Shown here one piece after another: positions 1 to 10,920 of a stretch of 64,000 bases of DNA. The stretch lies in contig CAJNDS010000169.1 of the NCBI GenBank assembly GCA_905221605.1, forward strand, positions 801,001 to 865,000. Reading direction: 5' to 3'. This DNA comes from Symbiodinium natans. Its lineage: Eukaryota; Sar; Dinophyceae; Suessiales; Symbiodiniaceae. The translations under genes and the position numbers were made by a program. The notes below the pieces were generated by a model. That model was not told where the DNA came from and ran no database searches. It saw nothing but the letters and a program-made list of their open reading frames with translations. Every line of letters begins with the position of its first letter. Positions within the stretch are counted from its first letter, which is position 1.

Positions 1-370
1 CTAAGTGTTAGGGTTTATAGGGTTTAGGGTTTATCTGGTTTGGGGGGGGGGGGGGGTATGGAGCCTCCCCTAAACATCCAGAAACAACTCAGAAGTCAGC
101 GCTGCCGCATCCACTCTCGAACCATGGCCACCCTACCAGGAGGAAGCATGACCCAGGGCACCAGTGCCCTCGGAAAGCGGACCACCAGAAACAGAAACAA
201 GTTGCCCAAAGCCTAAAGCCTGCATGACGTTCCTCTGGTCCTGAGCCGAACCCCCCTTAACCCATCAACTCCTACACCTTCCTCAGCCCCCTGAGGGCGT
301 AGGGCCCGGGGTTTAGCGCATCGAACCCTCCAACACCCCTCATTCCCAAAGCAACATCGACCTTTTCCAG

Positions 371-407
371 GTGGAGCTGAACTTTCCAGACAACCTCGAG
401 GATCGCC
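371..407 (+). CDS. isolated candidate exon
   Basis: A 37-bp open stretch follows the pyrimidine-rich acceptor ccttttccag and ends at a GT donor (gtaaaa). It reads VELNFPDNLEDR. No product is recognised and no partner exon was joined. The rest of 1-1386 is telomere-like heptamers, a CT microsatellite and unassigned sequence. Confidence 0.25.
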
Positions 408-834
408 GTAAAACCCTTATAAGCCCCAAGCCCTAGCACTAAACGCCAAAAACCCCAAACAGGGAGGGAATGTGCTGAACTTGAAGGGATGGTCGCGGCC
501 TACGCAAGGGAGCACCGAACTCCTAGACACTACGACCCTTGGGGACCTTCCAGAGCCCTCTGAATAGAAGCCTCCGAAACACGCAAGGGATTAGAAGAGG
601 GTTCACGGTCTTGGTCAATTACATAGGCTTCGAGATTTTGGGTCAAAGACAGGGATCCATTTTTATGGCTTTCTTTGGGGTAAGTTCTGCAATACTTGAG
701 GTATACAACCCTAAAGCACTCAAGGGGGACCTGAAGCACGCTAAGCCCTGCAAAGGGGGGACGACTTGTTTGACACCCCCCCCCCATGTGTGGGGCATCC
801 TTTGTTTTGACCGAGCTTTTCTCACGGGAATTGC

Positions 835-837
<3 letters not shown>

Positions 838-876
<39 letters not shown>
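838..876. repeat. CT dinucleotide microsatellite
   Basis: About 18 CT units in a row. It makes a Ser-Leu alternation in one frame, so long open frames here are not evidence of a gene. Confidence 0.95.
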
Positions 877-881
<5 letters not shown>

Positions 882-1386
882 CTTCTCTACTCCAGGGATT
901 TAGGGTGTTCACGACCCTAAACCCTAAACCCTCAGAGGGATCCGAGTGTGGTAAGAAACGAAACGAGTTCCCTGGCCTCGGAGAGGATGAGAAGGCGCGG
1001 ATGAAGAAGAAAAAGTTTGGACCGCAGGTGGACAATGCAGGCTCAGCCGTGGCTTCGGGCTTACCCTTTGGGTTCAGGGTTTACGGTTTAGTGCTTAGGA
1101 TTTAGGGTTTCGGGTTCAGGGTTTCGGGTTTAGGAGCGTGCTGTGAGCTGTTTAGGGTCGAGCTTTAGCTTGGGATCTATGAGCGGAAAGCCACTGATGG
1201 ATTGGTCCAAACCAGAGCTTCCTTCATCTATCTTCATTTTTGAGTGTGTGATTGTGATGTTTCAATGCTCGGTTCGCTTTGCTTGAAGACTGCAGATTCA
1301 GCGAAAAGTCTGTCAGCAGTCTCTTTGAGTTGTGAACGAGTCGCAGCGACGATCGTCAAACACTGCAGGAACACACGCACACATAC

Positions 1387-1464
1387 GGGGTTTCCGAAAT
1401 TAGGGGAACCTGAAAAGGGAATCCGAGTATTCGTACTTACGGGTCCATTCTTTTCGTAAACCCC
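1387..1464. mobile_element. foldback element, family 3 (copy a)
   Basis: The left end GGGGTTTCCGAAATTAGGGG is mirrored by a right end GGGTCCATTCTTTTCGTAAA followed by CCCCC. The roughly 78-bp piece can fold on itself and encodes nothing recognisable. Copies b (1569-1650) and c (8127-8221) share the ends. Confidence 0.45.
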
Positions 1465-1568
1465 CATATCTTAATCCTAACTCCTACACACCTTGCCTTG
1501 CACAAAAGCTACCATTCCGGACCACAACTGCAGCTTGACACACGTCTTGGCAGAAGTGGTGACTTGGT

Positions 1569-1650
1569 GGTTTCCGAGATTCGGGAACCTTCTTGACACT
1601 ACTATTTGGGGGTGGTCTATTGTAGGGGTCCCCTATTTTCGTAAGCCCTA
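1569..1650. mobile_element. foldback element, family 3 (copy b)
   Basis: Starts GGTTTCCGAGATTCGGGAAC and ends GGTCCCCTATTTTCGTAAGC followed by CC. The ends are imperfect inverted repeats of each other and match copy a, which lies about 100 bp upstream. Confidence 0.45.
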
Positions 1651-1690
1651 AGTAAACCCTGCTCCCTAAATCTATCTCCCGGTGAGACAG

Positions 1691-1734
1691 GCGAGCTCCT
1701 CCAGCAAATCCGATCCAGCATCAAGATTTTGAAG
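1691..1734 (+). CDS. isolated candidate exon, helical peptide
   Basis: After an acceptor gagacag the frame reads ELLQQIRSSIKILK and ends at a GT donor (gtcggg). The peptide is amphipathic and lysine/glutamine rich. One codon base must come from an upstream exon that I could not identify. Confidence 0.3.
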
Positions 1735-2320
1735 GTCGGGTGCGGCTTGGGGGTTTTCACGGGTTTGGGGGTGGTCCGTCGTACCCTTATTCCATGTTTG
1801 GGGGCTAGCTTCCCTTTTCAAGCCCCATTCAGCAGACATGCTTTTCTCCGAGGTTTCTGTGGAACTTTGTGGGTTCAAAAATGCGCTGCAGGGAAAGTTA
1901 GGTCTTAGGTGGTTTCAACGATGGGGTCTTGATGGCCCCTTCGTCGCATTGCAGGTCTCAGAGCGTGTTTACTGAGCAGCACAACAGATCTTCACATGCT
2001 CGGGTGTGCGTGTACGTATGGGACAGAAACCGGCACCAAACTCAGTCTCCGAATTCACTGGGCTCGCTGCGTGGCTGCTCAGGCTATGGTGGTTCGTTGC
2101 AAGGCCACAACCGAATCCAAGCAGTCAACTCTGCAGCGCACCAGGCAACGACGACCGCATCACGAGCGCGCATCCGCACAAACAGGTACTGCACATGCCT
2201 AAACCCTAAACCCTAACCCTAAACCCTCAACCCTAAACCAGTCATCGTATTTGATAAGTCTCAGGTAGGTTCGCCATCTTTTTCTGGCCTGGAAGCCGCC
2301 CGATTTATAGCATTGCAGCT

Positions 2321-2361
2321 ATGGGTTGCGGAGCCAGCTCGACTTCGCTGGCGGCCAAAAG
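2321..2361 (+). CDS. candidate first exon with acylation-type N-terminus MGCGASS
   Basis: An ATG lies two bases after an acceptor (cattgcag), a geometry that suits spliced-leader addition. The exon reads MGCGASSTSLAAK and ends at a GT donor (gtctgt). Met-Gly-Cys plus small residues is the classic signal for N-myristoylation followed by palmitoylation, so membrane attachment is inferred. Downstream exons were not found in 2362-3474, which holds telomere-like repeats and two foldback elements. Confidence 0.35.
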
Positions 2362-2799
2362 GTCTGTGGCCAAAGAAGAGACATGGCCCTTTCAGCTTCT
2401 TCTTTTATGTTGGGTTCAAGGTTTTTGGGGTTTTAGGGTTTAGGGTTTCAGGGTTTTAGGGTTTAGGGTTTTAGGGTTTAGGGTTAGAAAGTTCAGAATG
2501 CGCATCACAACTTAGTACATAGTTAGGAGGCCGGAGGCCCTGTGCGAAATGAGTCTTTCTGCACCGTGCCAGAGAAATCGTGCACGAGAGGCAACCTCCT
2601 CCTTGCCTGCCACTGCCACCAGCAAGAATTCCGAAGCACCTACCATCTCAAGAAGACTTCCTAAACCATAGACCTCCAGAGGGCACAGACTGACAAAAAC
2701 CAGCACCATGCACACCGCTGGTTCACCAGAGACCAGTAAGGAGATGTGGGCCCCGGCAGTGCCACGGAAGGACGGTCTCAGGGGAGGCAGAGGTTTCAT

Positions 2800-2896
2800 C
2801 GATGTTCCCCCTTATACTCACAGTCCTTACTCGGGATTCTGAAAGGGGGTACTATGATCCATATGAAGGACTGTTGGTATAAGTGGCAATAATCCC
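2800..2896. mobile_element. foldback element, family 1 (copy a)
   Basis: Begins ATGTTCCCCCTTATACT, has internal CAGTCCTTACTCGGGAT mirrored by GAAGGACTG, and ends AATCCC. It is the most degraded copy on its right side. Confidence 0.6.
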
Positions 2897-2921
2897 AAGT
2901 CCCAGAATAAGAGTCATCAAG

Positions 2922-3067
2922 GCTCATGTGAAGTAGGGTTTATATTATTGTTATTAGTGAGTGTATATAAGGTTCCTTTCTAATATTGATGAGTGTATAT
3001 GTTGGGTGTCCTTTTGGGGGTACAAGAATTTCTTGTCAAGAAATAGAAACCCTACTTCATGTGCCTT
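2922..3067. mobile_element. foldback element with about 28-bp inverted ends
   Basis: Left end GGCTCATGTGAAGTAGGGTT and right end AAACCCTACTTCATGTGCC are near-perfect inverted repeats around an AT-richer core containing TATTATTGTTATT. No protein is encoded. A similar TATTATTGTTATTG string occurs in the element inside the RCC1-like gene. Confidence 0.5.
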
Positions 3068-3474
3068 GGCATTTGGGCAAGAGTCAAACACACTACCTGT
3101 GCTCCCAGCTACCAGTATGCCCTACACGACTTACTCCTTCATCTCATATTGGGAAGTTTACGAAAATATGGGGATCTAGACAGGGTTTAGGTTCAGGGTC
3201 TAGGGTTTAGGGTTTAGGGGTTTAGGGTTTAGGATTTAATCTTGAAGAACTGAATTGGGGGTTTGCGATTTTGGGGGTACCTGATTGGGGTCCTTGTTAT
3301 AAGGGGCGCCCTACTACTTGGGGGTCTGTGTTCGGGGTCCCCTTCTATCGAAACCCCCCGATTGTGTGCAGAGTTCTCTGAAAAATCGGGTTCCTTTACA
3401 CTGCAAAAGCCTTTGCTTCACATTCTACCGAGGGTATAATTTCGAGAACTGCCCCCAAACCACTGCATTTCCAG

Positions 3475-3768
3475 GATCGCGCAGAAGCTGCAAAGCTCCG
3501 GCCGCCCAAGGTTAAGAGGACTGCTAAGGCTGGGACCCTAAACCCTAAACCCTAAACCCTATACCCTATAAACCCTGACCCTAAACCCCAAGTTTTACAC
3601 CCCCTCCCCTCCAAGCAAAACGAAAAAAAAACAAACGCAAACCCCACAATTCAAAGCTCCCAGCCCTTCCCCCGCCCCAAACCTCCCCTTTAGGTGGTCT
3701 CTTTTGACTTCACGGACTGCTCCTTGGACCCTGCCACACTTACGGCCTCCAGCACTGGGTTGCGCCTG
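3475..3768 (+). CDS. two exons of an unidentified gene
   Basis: Exon 3475-3510 (DRAEAAKLRPPK) follows catttccag and ends at GT (gttaag). Exon 3694-3768 (starts VVSFDFTDCSLDP, ends STGLRL) follows cccctttag and ends at GT (gtacag). Both joins are phase 0 and the intron holds CCCTAAA repeats. A possible last exon lies at 4030-4168 (RRKYEHLQQKSL, stop TAG), but its phase does not connect directly. Confidence 0.4.
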
Positions 3769-3907
3769 GTACAGCAACCGAGGGGTTTGGGGTTTAGGGT
3801 TGAGGATTTGGTTCTTGTATGGCTTTGAAGGCTTGAACGTGTTGAGAGCTTGAGGATGCACAGTGGGCGTTTATGGTTGTTGGGGTTTAGGTAGCATGTT
3901 GTGTAGG

Positions 3908-4645
3908 CTAGGGGTTCGGAGTGGGTGATTGATCCAAGTGGCGGTCATGGGAGACATGTGACTCCAAGAGCCTGTTGGTTTGGCCTTGTTCTGCCGAACG
4001 ACTCGTGCTTTCACTGGGTTTGTGTGCAGCGGGTTCAGACGCAAGTACGAACATCTTCAGCAGAAAAGCCTCCACCAATGGCAAGGAGCTGCACAGCTGG
4101 CACCACTGGCAGAGATGAGTGAGCGACCTCATCCTGTCCGTCGCGCGACAATAATCAGGCAGGCCTAGTCTGTTCCTGTTGCTGTGCCAGCTCTGTATCT
4201 GTCGCCCTGAGTGCGTGGTGCACCTCATTTTGTCTACCGGAACTGTGCGGATTGGGGCCTGCTCCTCTGTTTTGTCCCATGAATCGCACAGTTTCCGAAC
4301 CTCGTTTCGCATCGGAGGCCACCGAAGGCCAGCATAACGCACCCCTTGCAGATGGCCCGCTTGTAGCGTCGCTGTGCCATTGCCGTGTGTGACATAGCTC
4401 CCGCTGCTCTCAAGCCTCGTCAGTTTTTTGTAAAGGCTGTTTCGGGCCTGAAATTTAGGCGTCTCTATGCACACTCTGTTTGATGCAAGTTGCATCCAGC
4501 ACGGATTAGTAGATTCTTCTACACTATTTTCCGCAGCATGACACTTCGATGACAGTTCGTAGTACTTTCCAGCAGCTGCATCGGGAGCAGGGACACGCGG
4601 CACTGGTCTTGCCGCTGCGAGCACGCCCACTTTTCGTGCGTGCAT
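3908..4645 (-). CDS. long minus-strand open frame, doubtful
   Basis: A 245-codon frame without introns lies in an 800-bp stretch free of telomere-like repeats. It has no recognised motif and runs into repeat-derived sequence at its C-terminus. In 64 kb of two-strand, fairly GC-rich DNA one frame of this length is not far above chance. The plus strand has a competing exon at 4030-4168. It would be the only minus-strand gene here. Confidence 0.2.
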   Translation of the reverse strand: MHARKVGVLAAARPVPRVPAPDAAAGKYYELSSKCHAAENSVEESTNPCWMQLASNRVCIETPKFQARNSLYKKLTRLESSGSYVTHGNGTATLQAGHLQGVRYAGLRWPPMRNEVRKLCDSWDKTEEQAPIRTVPVDKMRCTTHSGRQIQSWHSNRNRLGLPDYCRATDRMRSLTHLCQWCQLCSSLPLVEAFLLKMFVLASEPAAHKPSESTSRSAEQGQTNRLLESHVSHDRHLDQSPTPNP

Positions 4646-6050
4646 CGATGCCTGTTATAGTTTTAATCGCCCTGTGCCTGCAGCGCTTATAGTGGACCCT
4701 TGATCATCGAGGTTTTCTCGTATTTTGGGTTTAGGGTCTAGAGTGCTTATAATGGTCCCCTAGTGACATTAATGATGAGTGCTCTCTTCCTTCATGCTTT
4801 GTCTGGAACAACGGCCGGCATTTTTCATGGGCAAAGTGTAGCACGAGCAAGTCCATTGGTGGTGGCTTCAATGGCCTCTCTTTGGCGCAAGCGGTCAAAA
4901 CATAGGTTCCGAAACAGGAGCGCCCTTTTCCGGGGTTCCTCTAGTAAGGAGTACTGTATTTCTGGGGTTACATCAGGGGTACCTAAGAACGCGCAAGTTT
5001 CAGCTGCCATCGCGGGCGCGCATTCTCTGCAGGCACAGGGTCAGTGACAGCTTATTCGCCACGGTAACCAATTTGGGGCACAAACCGATCCGGTGAACTG
5101 ATTGGTTTACTTAGGGGTTTAGGGTTTAGAGCTTAGGGTTCCTGAAACTATTGCATCGACTGCTGTGTACAGTATGCCTACTAAACCCGAATCACGGCTC
5201 CATCGGGCCGAAACGTGCCCTGAGACTCAGGCCTTGGCAGGTGCAAGAGTTTAGAGTTTAGGGTTTAGGGTGATGTCCGCTTCAGCGCTTGAGCTTACCA
5301 TCTACTTATCTTTACGACGATGAAACCTACACCCTGGGCCATAAACCCTCAACCCTCCAAAACACACAAGCAAAGACCCCACGTGCGGGGTTTTGGGTTT
5401 CTATCTCAAATTTCAAGATGCATGGCACAAAATGCTAAACTATGCTAAACTATACTCCGTGGCAGGACCCTGTAACCGATTGCCAGAGAAGGGTATTCTG
5501 ACGACCTTCTTATGTGAGGCTCTGATATTTGTGCCCTAGGAACAGTGCATTCCATGTTGGGGTGGGCTGCTGCAGATCAATTTTGGTGGCGAGCCGTGAA
5601 CCGGTTCATGGTCGCGGAACTCAATTCATGAGTTACAGTTATTGCCGGCATGTGACACCTGGAAGGGTTCTCTTCCTATCACATCATGGACCAAAGCGTT
5701 TAAGCAAGAGAAGCGTGCTGTAGCTGCTGGGTACATTGCCCGTCTTCTGGGGGTACGAAGCCCTAACTCTACCCTAATCTCCAACCCTTCAACTCTAAAC
5801 CCTCCTAACGTTTCCGAAGACTGCGAAAATCAAGGGTTATCGACCATGTTGTACTTATACAATCCCTTGGCTGAAGAGCATACGTCTACAAATAGTCGTA
5901 AGACGGAATAGTAAAGTACAAGGGCAGCAGAGAGATCAGGTCAAAGAAAATGGGGTTTAGGGTTTAGGTTTAGGGTTTAGGGTTTAGGGTTAAGGGTCAC
6001 TCAAGCTAAGGCTATAAGAGCGCTCAAGATCTGATCGCCGGGTCGTTCAG

Positions 6051-6276
6051 GGGATCTTCGGTTTCGCGCGAAGGCACGGAGGTAAGAGCATCCGAACTTC
6101 ACGTGAAACCATGTACGTCACAGGTTCAGGCGGATGGGAGCCCAAAAGAGCACAGATCAGACAAGTCCAAATACAAGAAGTCTGTGCGGAATATGTGTGT
6201 CACTTTTCCTTGCATTCTCAGATACTTCCAGAGTCTGTATGAACACCTGAAGCGGTGGAGAGAGAGACCTCTATAG
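6051..6276 (+). CDS. last two exons of an unidentified gene
   Basis: Exon 6051-6081 (GSSVSREGTE) ends at a strong donor (gtaagag). Exon 6124-6276 follows cgtcacag and reads VQADGSPKEHRSDKSKYKKS, then a helix ending FQSLYEHLKRWRERPL and TAG. Both sides are phase 0. The intron is only 42 bp, and a second frame also joins, so the translation is uncertain. Confidence 0.4.
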
Positions 6277-6529
6277 CTGTATGAGTCGACTTCAGACCTA
6301 CTCCCTACCCTAGGGATCTAAACGCTTGCTGCCACTAAGACCTTGCATCCTACACCCCCTCAGCACCCTACAACTGGGCTCCAGAAGACTCACTGGCAGC
6401 AATCCGATGATCCAAGCTCTCCGCTCCTCCCAGGAACCCTAAACCCTCAACCCTAAACCCTAAACCCTAAACCCTAAACCCTAGAAGAGTCATGTGGGAG
6501 GCTGAACCTTCCAGGTGCCAGGGTGCCAG

Positions 6530-6885
6530 GGTGGCCGGTTGCTGGGCACTCGCGATGCTGAGGGTCGCAGTGCAGCCTTCGTGGGCAGTAGCAAACTCGT
6601 GCCAGCCCGGCAAGAAAAGCAGAGCTCGGGTTTGGGGTTTAGGGTTTAGGGTTATCCGGTTTAGGGTTTCGGGTTTAGGGTTTAGGGTTTAGGGTTTAGG
6701 GTAGCAGAGAAAGTGCTGGCAAGCTTCGTCGGGTCAGTCGCATCATGGTCGAGGGGGTCGGTCCGCTAGAAATCTTCCCCCCCCTGTTGTTGCCCTATGT
6801 TTCTGAGGACTTGTTTCTTGCTTTGCAGCTGAAGAGCATGCTGTATCGGCGTGAAGGAAGTTGGTGTCAGAGCATTCAAGCCTAG
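6530..6885 (+). CDS. last three exons of an unidentified gene
   Basis: Exons 6530-6629, 6705-6759 and 6829-6885 join in phases 1 and 0. Translation starts GGRLLGTRDAEGRSAAFVG, continues AEKVLASFVGSVASWSRGS and ends LKSMLYRREGSWCQSIQA plus TAG. The first donor is the start of a heptamer run (GTTTGGGGTTTAGGG). The second intron is 69 bp with a pyrimidine tract and ttgctttgcag. No family recognised. Confidence 0.5.
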
Positions 6886-7130
6886 AGTTGAGAGACCTGC
6901 CACTCTGCAAAGTCTCAACTCCAAACCCTGCCTCGGACCACACATCTTAAGACACCACGACCCCAAGACAGCACTCTTAGGCCCTGCAAGGGATACTTGG
7001 AGGGGGATCAAGGGAAGCTGTCGTATCATCAGCTTGTGCGGTGTACACACAGGTTGTCATATCTGACACCACAGCATACTGATTACAGCTTTTAAACAAG
7101 TTAGTGCTGAGTTAGTATCACAAGGCTTCT

Positions 7131-7460
7131 TTGAGTGTGCATATCTTATATTTATACGATTTGCGCACTCGCATTTTTACATTGGTTCAATCGCTTCGAA
7201 CATTCATGCTGTTACAACTAGTACAACGGCTACGATCATTACCATTTCTATCACATTCTTGTACATACATGCATGCATACATAAGTACACTCGCTCTCTC
7301 TCTCTCTCTCTCTCCTTCTCTCTCTCTGCCTCTCTCTCCCTCTCTCGCTCTCTCTCTCTCTCTCTCTATCTCTTTCTCTCCTTTTTCGCGCTATTCTCTC
7401 TTTTTATATTTTGTTTTATTTTCGCTTTCTCTCATTATATATATATATATATATATAAAC
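7131..7460. repeat. CT and TA microsatellites
   Basis: Long CT runs at about 7290-7382 are followed by TA repeats at 7435-7457. The Ser-Leu frames across it are artefacts of the repeat. Confidence 0.9.
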
Positions 7461-7511
7461 AGATTATAAAATCATCGGATGCGTTTGCGCTCGGCACAAT
7501 CTCCTCTTCAG

Positions 7512-7564
7512 GGGCTCAGGGTTGCTCGGCGAAAGGGTCCAAGAGCCCGAAAAAACCCAACCCG
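7512..7564 (+). CDS. isolated lysine-rich candidate exon
   Basis: The exon follows ctcttcag and ends at a strong donor (gtaggt). It reads AQGCSAKGSKSPKKPNP, a basic, probably disordered peptide. It needs one base from an upstream exon. A poly-G run lies 110 bp downstream. Confidence 0.35.
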
Positions 7565-7898
7565 GTAGGTCCTGGTGTCTTGAGTCTGGTTTACTGCTAT
7601 TTGCTTAAGAACCCCCCAAACATGCAAGATTGCAATCCCTATATTGCCTTTATGAGGAAGATCGTTTCTTTTTTTTTTGGGGGGGGGGGGGGGGGGGTTC
7701 TGGAGCAAATAGTTGTTTAGGTTTTTGGGGGTTTAGGGTTAGGGATTGGGAGGGCCTTTGGGCGGGTGTTTTGCAAAACCCTCTTTCCGGGTGTAAGAGG
7801 GTCGTCACTATACTTCAGAGGCCAACCCAAGACTCTTCCATAGGATTTAGTGGCTTTGGGGTCGTAGAGGCTTCTATGAAACTCTAATACCACGAAGG

Positions 7899-7992
7899 AC
7901 CCTAAACCCTAAACCCTAAACCCTAAACTCTAAACCCTAAACCCCAAACCCCAAACCCTAAACCCTAAACCCTAAACCCTAAACCCTAAACC
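7899..7992. repeat. CCCTAAA array
   Basis: About 13 heptamers with a few CCCCAAA and CTCTAAA variants. Confidence 0.95.
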
Positions 7993-8126
7993 TACCCTTG
8001 ACAGGTTAGCCAGACAGGGCGCGAGCCTTCAAGCCCCGCAGGGCACCAAGAGCCGGGCCAGCGCAGCATATGCAAGTAAACAAACACGTCGAGACACAAC
8101 AAGCACACAAATAAACACAATATGGG

Positions 8127-8221
8127 TATGTCCCAAATAGGGGTACTCCCTTTCTGCCCAAAATAGAATAGAATCCCCTTAAAGGAACCCCCAATAAGGG
8201 TACCCCTATTTTCGGAAACCT
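8127..8221. mobile_element. foldback element, family 3 (copy c)
   Basis: Ends in GGGTACCCCTATTTTCGGAA followed by ACC. The left end GTATGTCCCAAATAGGGGTA is a weak inverted match. Confidence 0.4.
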
Positions 8222-8571
8222 CATATAAATTTAGCATAATTATATGTATATATGTATATATATATATATATATTTTATTTATTTATTTATTTATTCATTT
8301 GTTTGTTTGCATTTATTTATTTATTCATTCATTTTTTAATTTATTTGAAATCTCTGGGCTCTCTCGAAAACCCGACGTGTGTACAATTCTTCGGCAAGTG
8401 CAGAGGTCTCTCGAAACATAGCCTCAAAACCCTGTTGGCTTTCGAATTTGGGTTTCAGGGTTAAGGGATAAGGGTTATTGTGCACGTCCCAAGACATGAG
8501 CTCTTAATGCCGCGGCTTTCCTCACCAGACTCCAGCACGTCGCCAGAACCATTACCTAAACCCTACACCTT

Positions 8572-8667
8572 GGGATGTTCCCCCTTATACTACCAGTCCT
8601 TAATGGGGATAATAGTACCCCCGATTATAATCCCTATTAAGGAGTGCTAGACAAGGGGGAACATCCC
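8572..8667. mobile_element. foldback element, family 1 (copy b)
   Basis: Starts GGGATGTTCCCCCTTATACT and ends GGGGGAACATCCC. Internal CAGTCCTTAATGGGGATAAT is mirrored by TATAATCCCTATTAAGGAG. Non-coding, about 96 bp. Confidence 0.75.
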
Positions 8668-8734
8668 TAAACCCTAACCCCTAAACCCTAAACCCTAAAC
8701 CCTAAACCCCTAAACCCTAAAGCCCCTGAAAAAG

Positions 8735-9143
8735 CATCTTGGAGGCATCTGGGTCAACCTACACCCTAAGCCTGACACCTTCCCTGAGGCTCCGGCGTGG
8801 CAGGAGGAGATCCCCGAAGCAAGCGACGACGGGCTTCGCGCTGCAAAGGCTGAGGTGGCTTAGTTCCGTGTTTGGTGGGTGTTTAGGTTTCAGGTTCAAA
8901 GGCCCGCTTAGCTTGGACGGGTGTGTGAGCGGGGCGATTGCCGGAGCCTCCAGACCCTGTTGTTTCGATTTTTGGCTTCAGGGCTCCATGAAGGATTGCT
9001 GTATCTCAGCAACTCTTTGTTACCAGTCTAACTTTCAGGAAGTTTTAGGCTTCTTGTTTTCGCAGGTGGAGACCTCGGCGGAAAGTGCCCCAGTGCTGTC
9101 AGTTCTCCGGTCCGTGTTTGTGTTTGGCCCAACTCACAATTGA
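8735..9143 (+). CDS. two exons of an unidentified gene
   Basis: Exon 8735-8854 (40 codons) starts HLGGIWVNLHPKPDTFPEAP, contains WQEEIPEASDD and ends at GT. Exon 9066-9143 follows gttttcgcag, reads VETSAESAPVLSVLRSVFVF and stops TGA. The join is phase 0. An inner donor (ccg|gtccgt) could instead lead into a short exon near 9160. No domain recognised. Confidence 0.45.
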
Positions 9144-9299
9144 ACCCTACTGCAGTCCCGATACATCCTCGACAGAGGGTACGCATCGTGTTTGAAACTT
9201 GGGCCGACTTGAGGGCTTAGGCTAAGGGGTGTTCATTGCAGGGATAGGCCATATAAAGCACCCCCCACCCCCTAGGGACCTTTTTTGAGGCATCCTGTG

Positions 9300-9362
9300 A
9301 TGGGGTGCAAGCCCAAAGTAGGTACTGAAGATGAGCCTGCGCCGCAGACGAATGGCTTCCAG
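9300..9362 (+). CDS. candidate first exon with MGC N-terminus
   Basis: ATG opens MGCKPKVGTEDEPAPQTNGF, an acidic peptide behind a possible myristoylation signal. It ends at CAG followed by a GC donor. The next 420 bp are microsatellite, presumably intron. Confidence 0.3.
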
Positions 9363-9396
9363 GCTCGTGCATGGGCTGTGATTTACTTTTCGGTTC

Positions 9397-9601
9397 AGAG
9401 GAGGAGGAGGAGGAGGACGAGGAGGAGGAGTAGTAGTACGAGCCGTAGTAGTAGTCGTCGTCGTCGTAGTGGTATAGTGGTATAGTGGTATAGTGGTATA
9501 GTGGTATAGTTGTATGTGGTATAGTGGTAGTAGTGGTAGTGGTGGTAGTGGTGGTGGTGGTAGTAGTAGTAGTAGTCGTAGTCGTAGTAGTAGTAGTCGT
9601 C

Positions 9602-9641
<40 letters not shown>

Positions 9642-9782
9642 GAGCTTCGTCGTAGTAGTCGTAGGAGGAGTAGGAGGAGTAGTCGTAGGAGGAGTAGGAG
9701 GAGGAGGAGCAGCAGCACGAGGAGGAGTAGTAGTAGTGGTAGTAGTAGTAGCCGTAGCAAAAGCAGAAAAAGCAAAAGTCTA
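9397..9782. repeat. trinucleotide microsatellite block (GAG, GTA, GTAGTG)
   Basis: Successive runs of GAG, GTA/TCG, then tandem GGTATAGT, then GTA/GTC. It yields poly-Tyr, poly-Thr, poly-Ser or poly-Leu in different frames, so the 181- and 231-codon minus-strand frames across it are not genes. Confidence 0.95.
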
Positions 9783-9883
9783 ACAATGCTTGATATGGAG
9801 CAAGCTCTAACAAGAGCAGTCGAGGGGGTCTTAAGTTCCTGGCGTGGGCATGCATGTTCCACTTGTCGATGTTCAATCCGCAG

Positions 9884-10212
9884 CGGAGCTTCTTCTGTAC
9901 AGACAGTGACAAGAGAGTACACGCGATCCGCAGGTCTCAAGGCTCTGTGGGGATGATGTCATGACAATTCACCGCTGTACATGGAACACAAGTAGGTGGG
10001 CTGTATATGGTAAAGCAGGCGGCCGTTTTTGATGTCAACCCCCCGATGTCGGATTTTACAACCATACAGCAGCCGCTGCGTCCGAACCTTCCAGGAGCAG
10101 GGCTTTACCCCACCGCCGGCACCCAAAGGCTTGGCCGAGGGGAGTTGCGTTCAGGTTGACCTTATGGTGCTTCATCTGTGGCATCGTGGTTGAGGTCGCA
10201 TCCCAAGTCTAA
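9884..10212 (+). CDS. two candidate exons
   Basis: Exon 9884-9933 (RSFFCTDSDKRVHAIR) follows atccgcag and ends at GT in phase 2. The next acceptor (cttccag, 10094) opens a phase-matched frame ending FRLTLWCFICGIVVEVASQV and TAA, which would be one membrane segment. A different frame from the same acceptor (EQGFTPPPAPKGLAEGSCVQ) is equally open to 10193, so the C-terminus is unresolved. Confidence 0.35.
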
Positions 10213-10694
10213 CGCTAATGAACGGAATTGACACTCCCTCGTAGATGGCTAAGGCTACGGCTTGAAAGCTTGGGCCTTGGGACTTCTTCAGGCGTAGCAG
10301 CAGATTTCGACTCCCGATTCGACTCCTTCTGCTGCCAGCACCGCCCCCACCTACGACCGGCTTCTGCGATGGGCTGGGTTCCCTCCGCGACGTGCTGCGT
10401 GAGGCGGGCGTTGGAGCTGCGACTCCTTTCACCGATTCTTGCAGGGCGCATGAGAGCCATGATTCTAAACCCTGGACCCTAAACCCTATAAACCCTGAAC
10501 ATTAGAGCTGTTGATCCTTCGGATTGCATCCCGGGGGGCATCTGGTTCAGCAGGCGGGTATTTCCCACAATTGGGGCAGCCCTTATTATGCACCCATAAG
10601 GCCCCCCAAAGTAGGCAAGACAGGTACCCTAAATTTTCCGGAAACACGACTGTCCAAATCCCGGAGTCGAAGTCTCCGGGAAATGCCTTCCCAG

Positions 10695-10767
10695 GTGGGC
10701 AGAACTCGATGAACCTGACCAGGGATCTCTCACACGCAGAGTTCCGGAGACCCCATGTGATGCCTAA
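10695..10767 (+). CDS. candidate last exon
   Basis: After cttcccag the frame reads WAELDEPDQGSLTRRVPETP then CDA and TAA. It is acidic then basic, with no family match. A family-3-like foldback fragment lies just upstream in the presumed intron. Confidence 0.35.
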
Positions 10768-10920
10768 GCCCTGAATCCTAAATGGCCCACGGATTGCCGT
10801 GGAGGTACTCCCTCCAAGAACCTTAAAACCCTAAGCCCCATCCTAAACCTCAACCCTAATCCTAAATATGCCCCATACCCCCCTTAACCTTAGCCACAGA
10901 CTGCCCCCAAAAGACCCCAG

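Noticed and set aside
9252-9258. TATAAA before the ATG at 9300
   Set aside because: Dinoflagellate promoters are reported to lack TATA boxes and such strings are common here. No other evidence of a start site.
9217-9940. 181- and 231-codon minus-strand frames
   Set aside because: Trinucleotide microsatellite translated as poly-Tyr, Thr, Ser or Leu.
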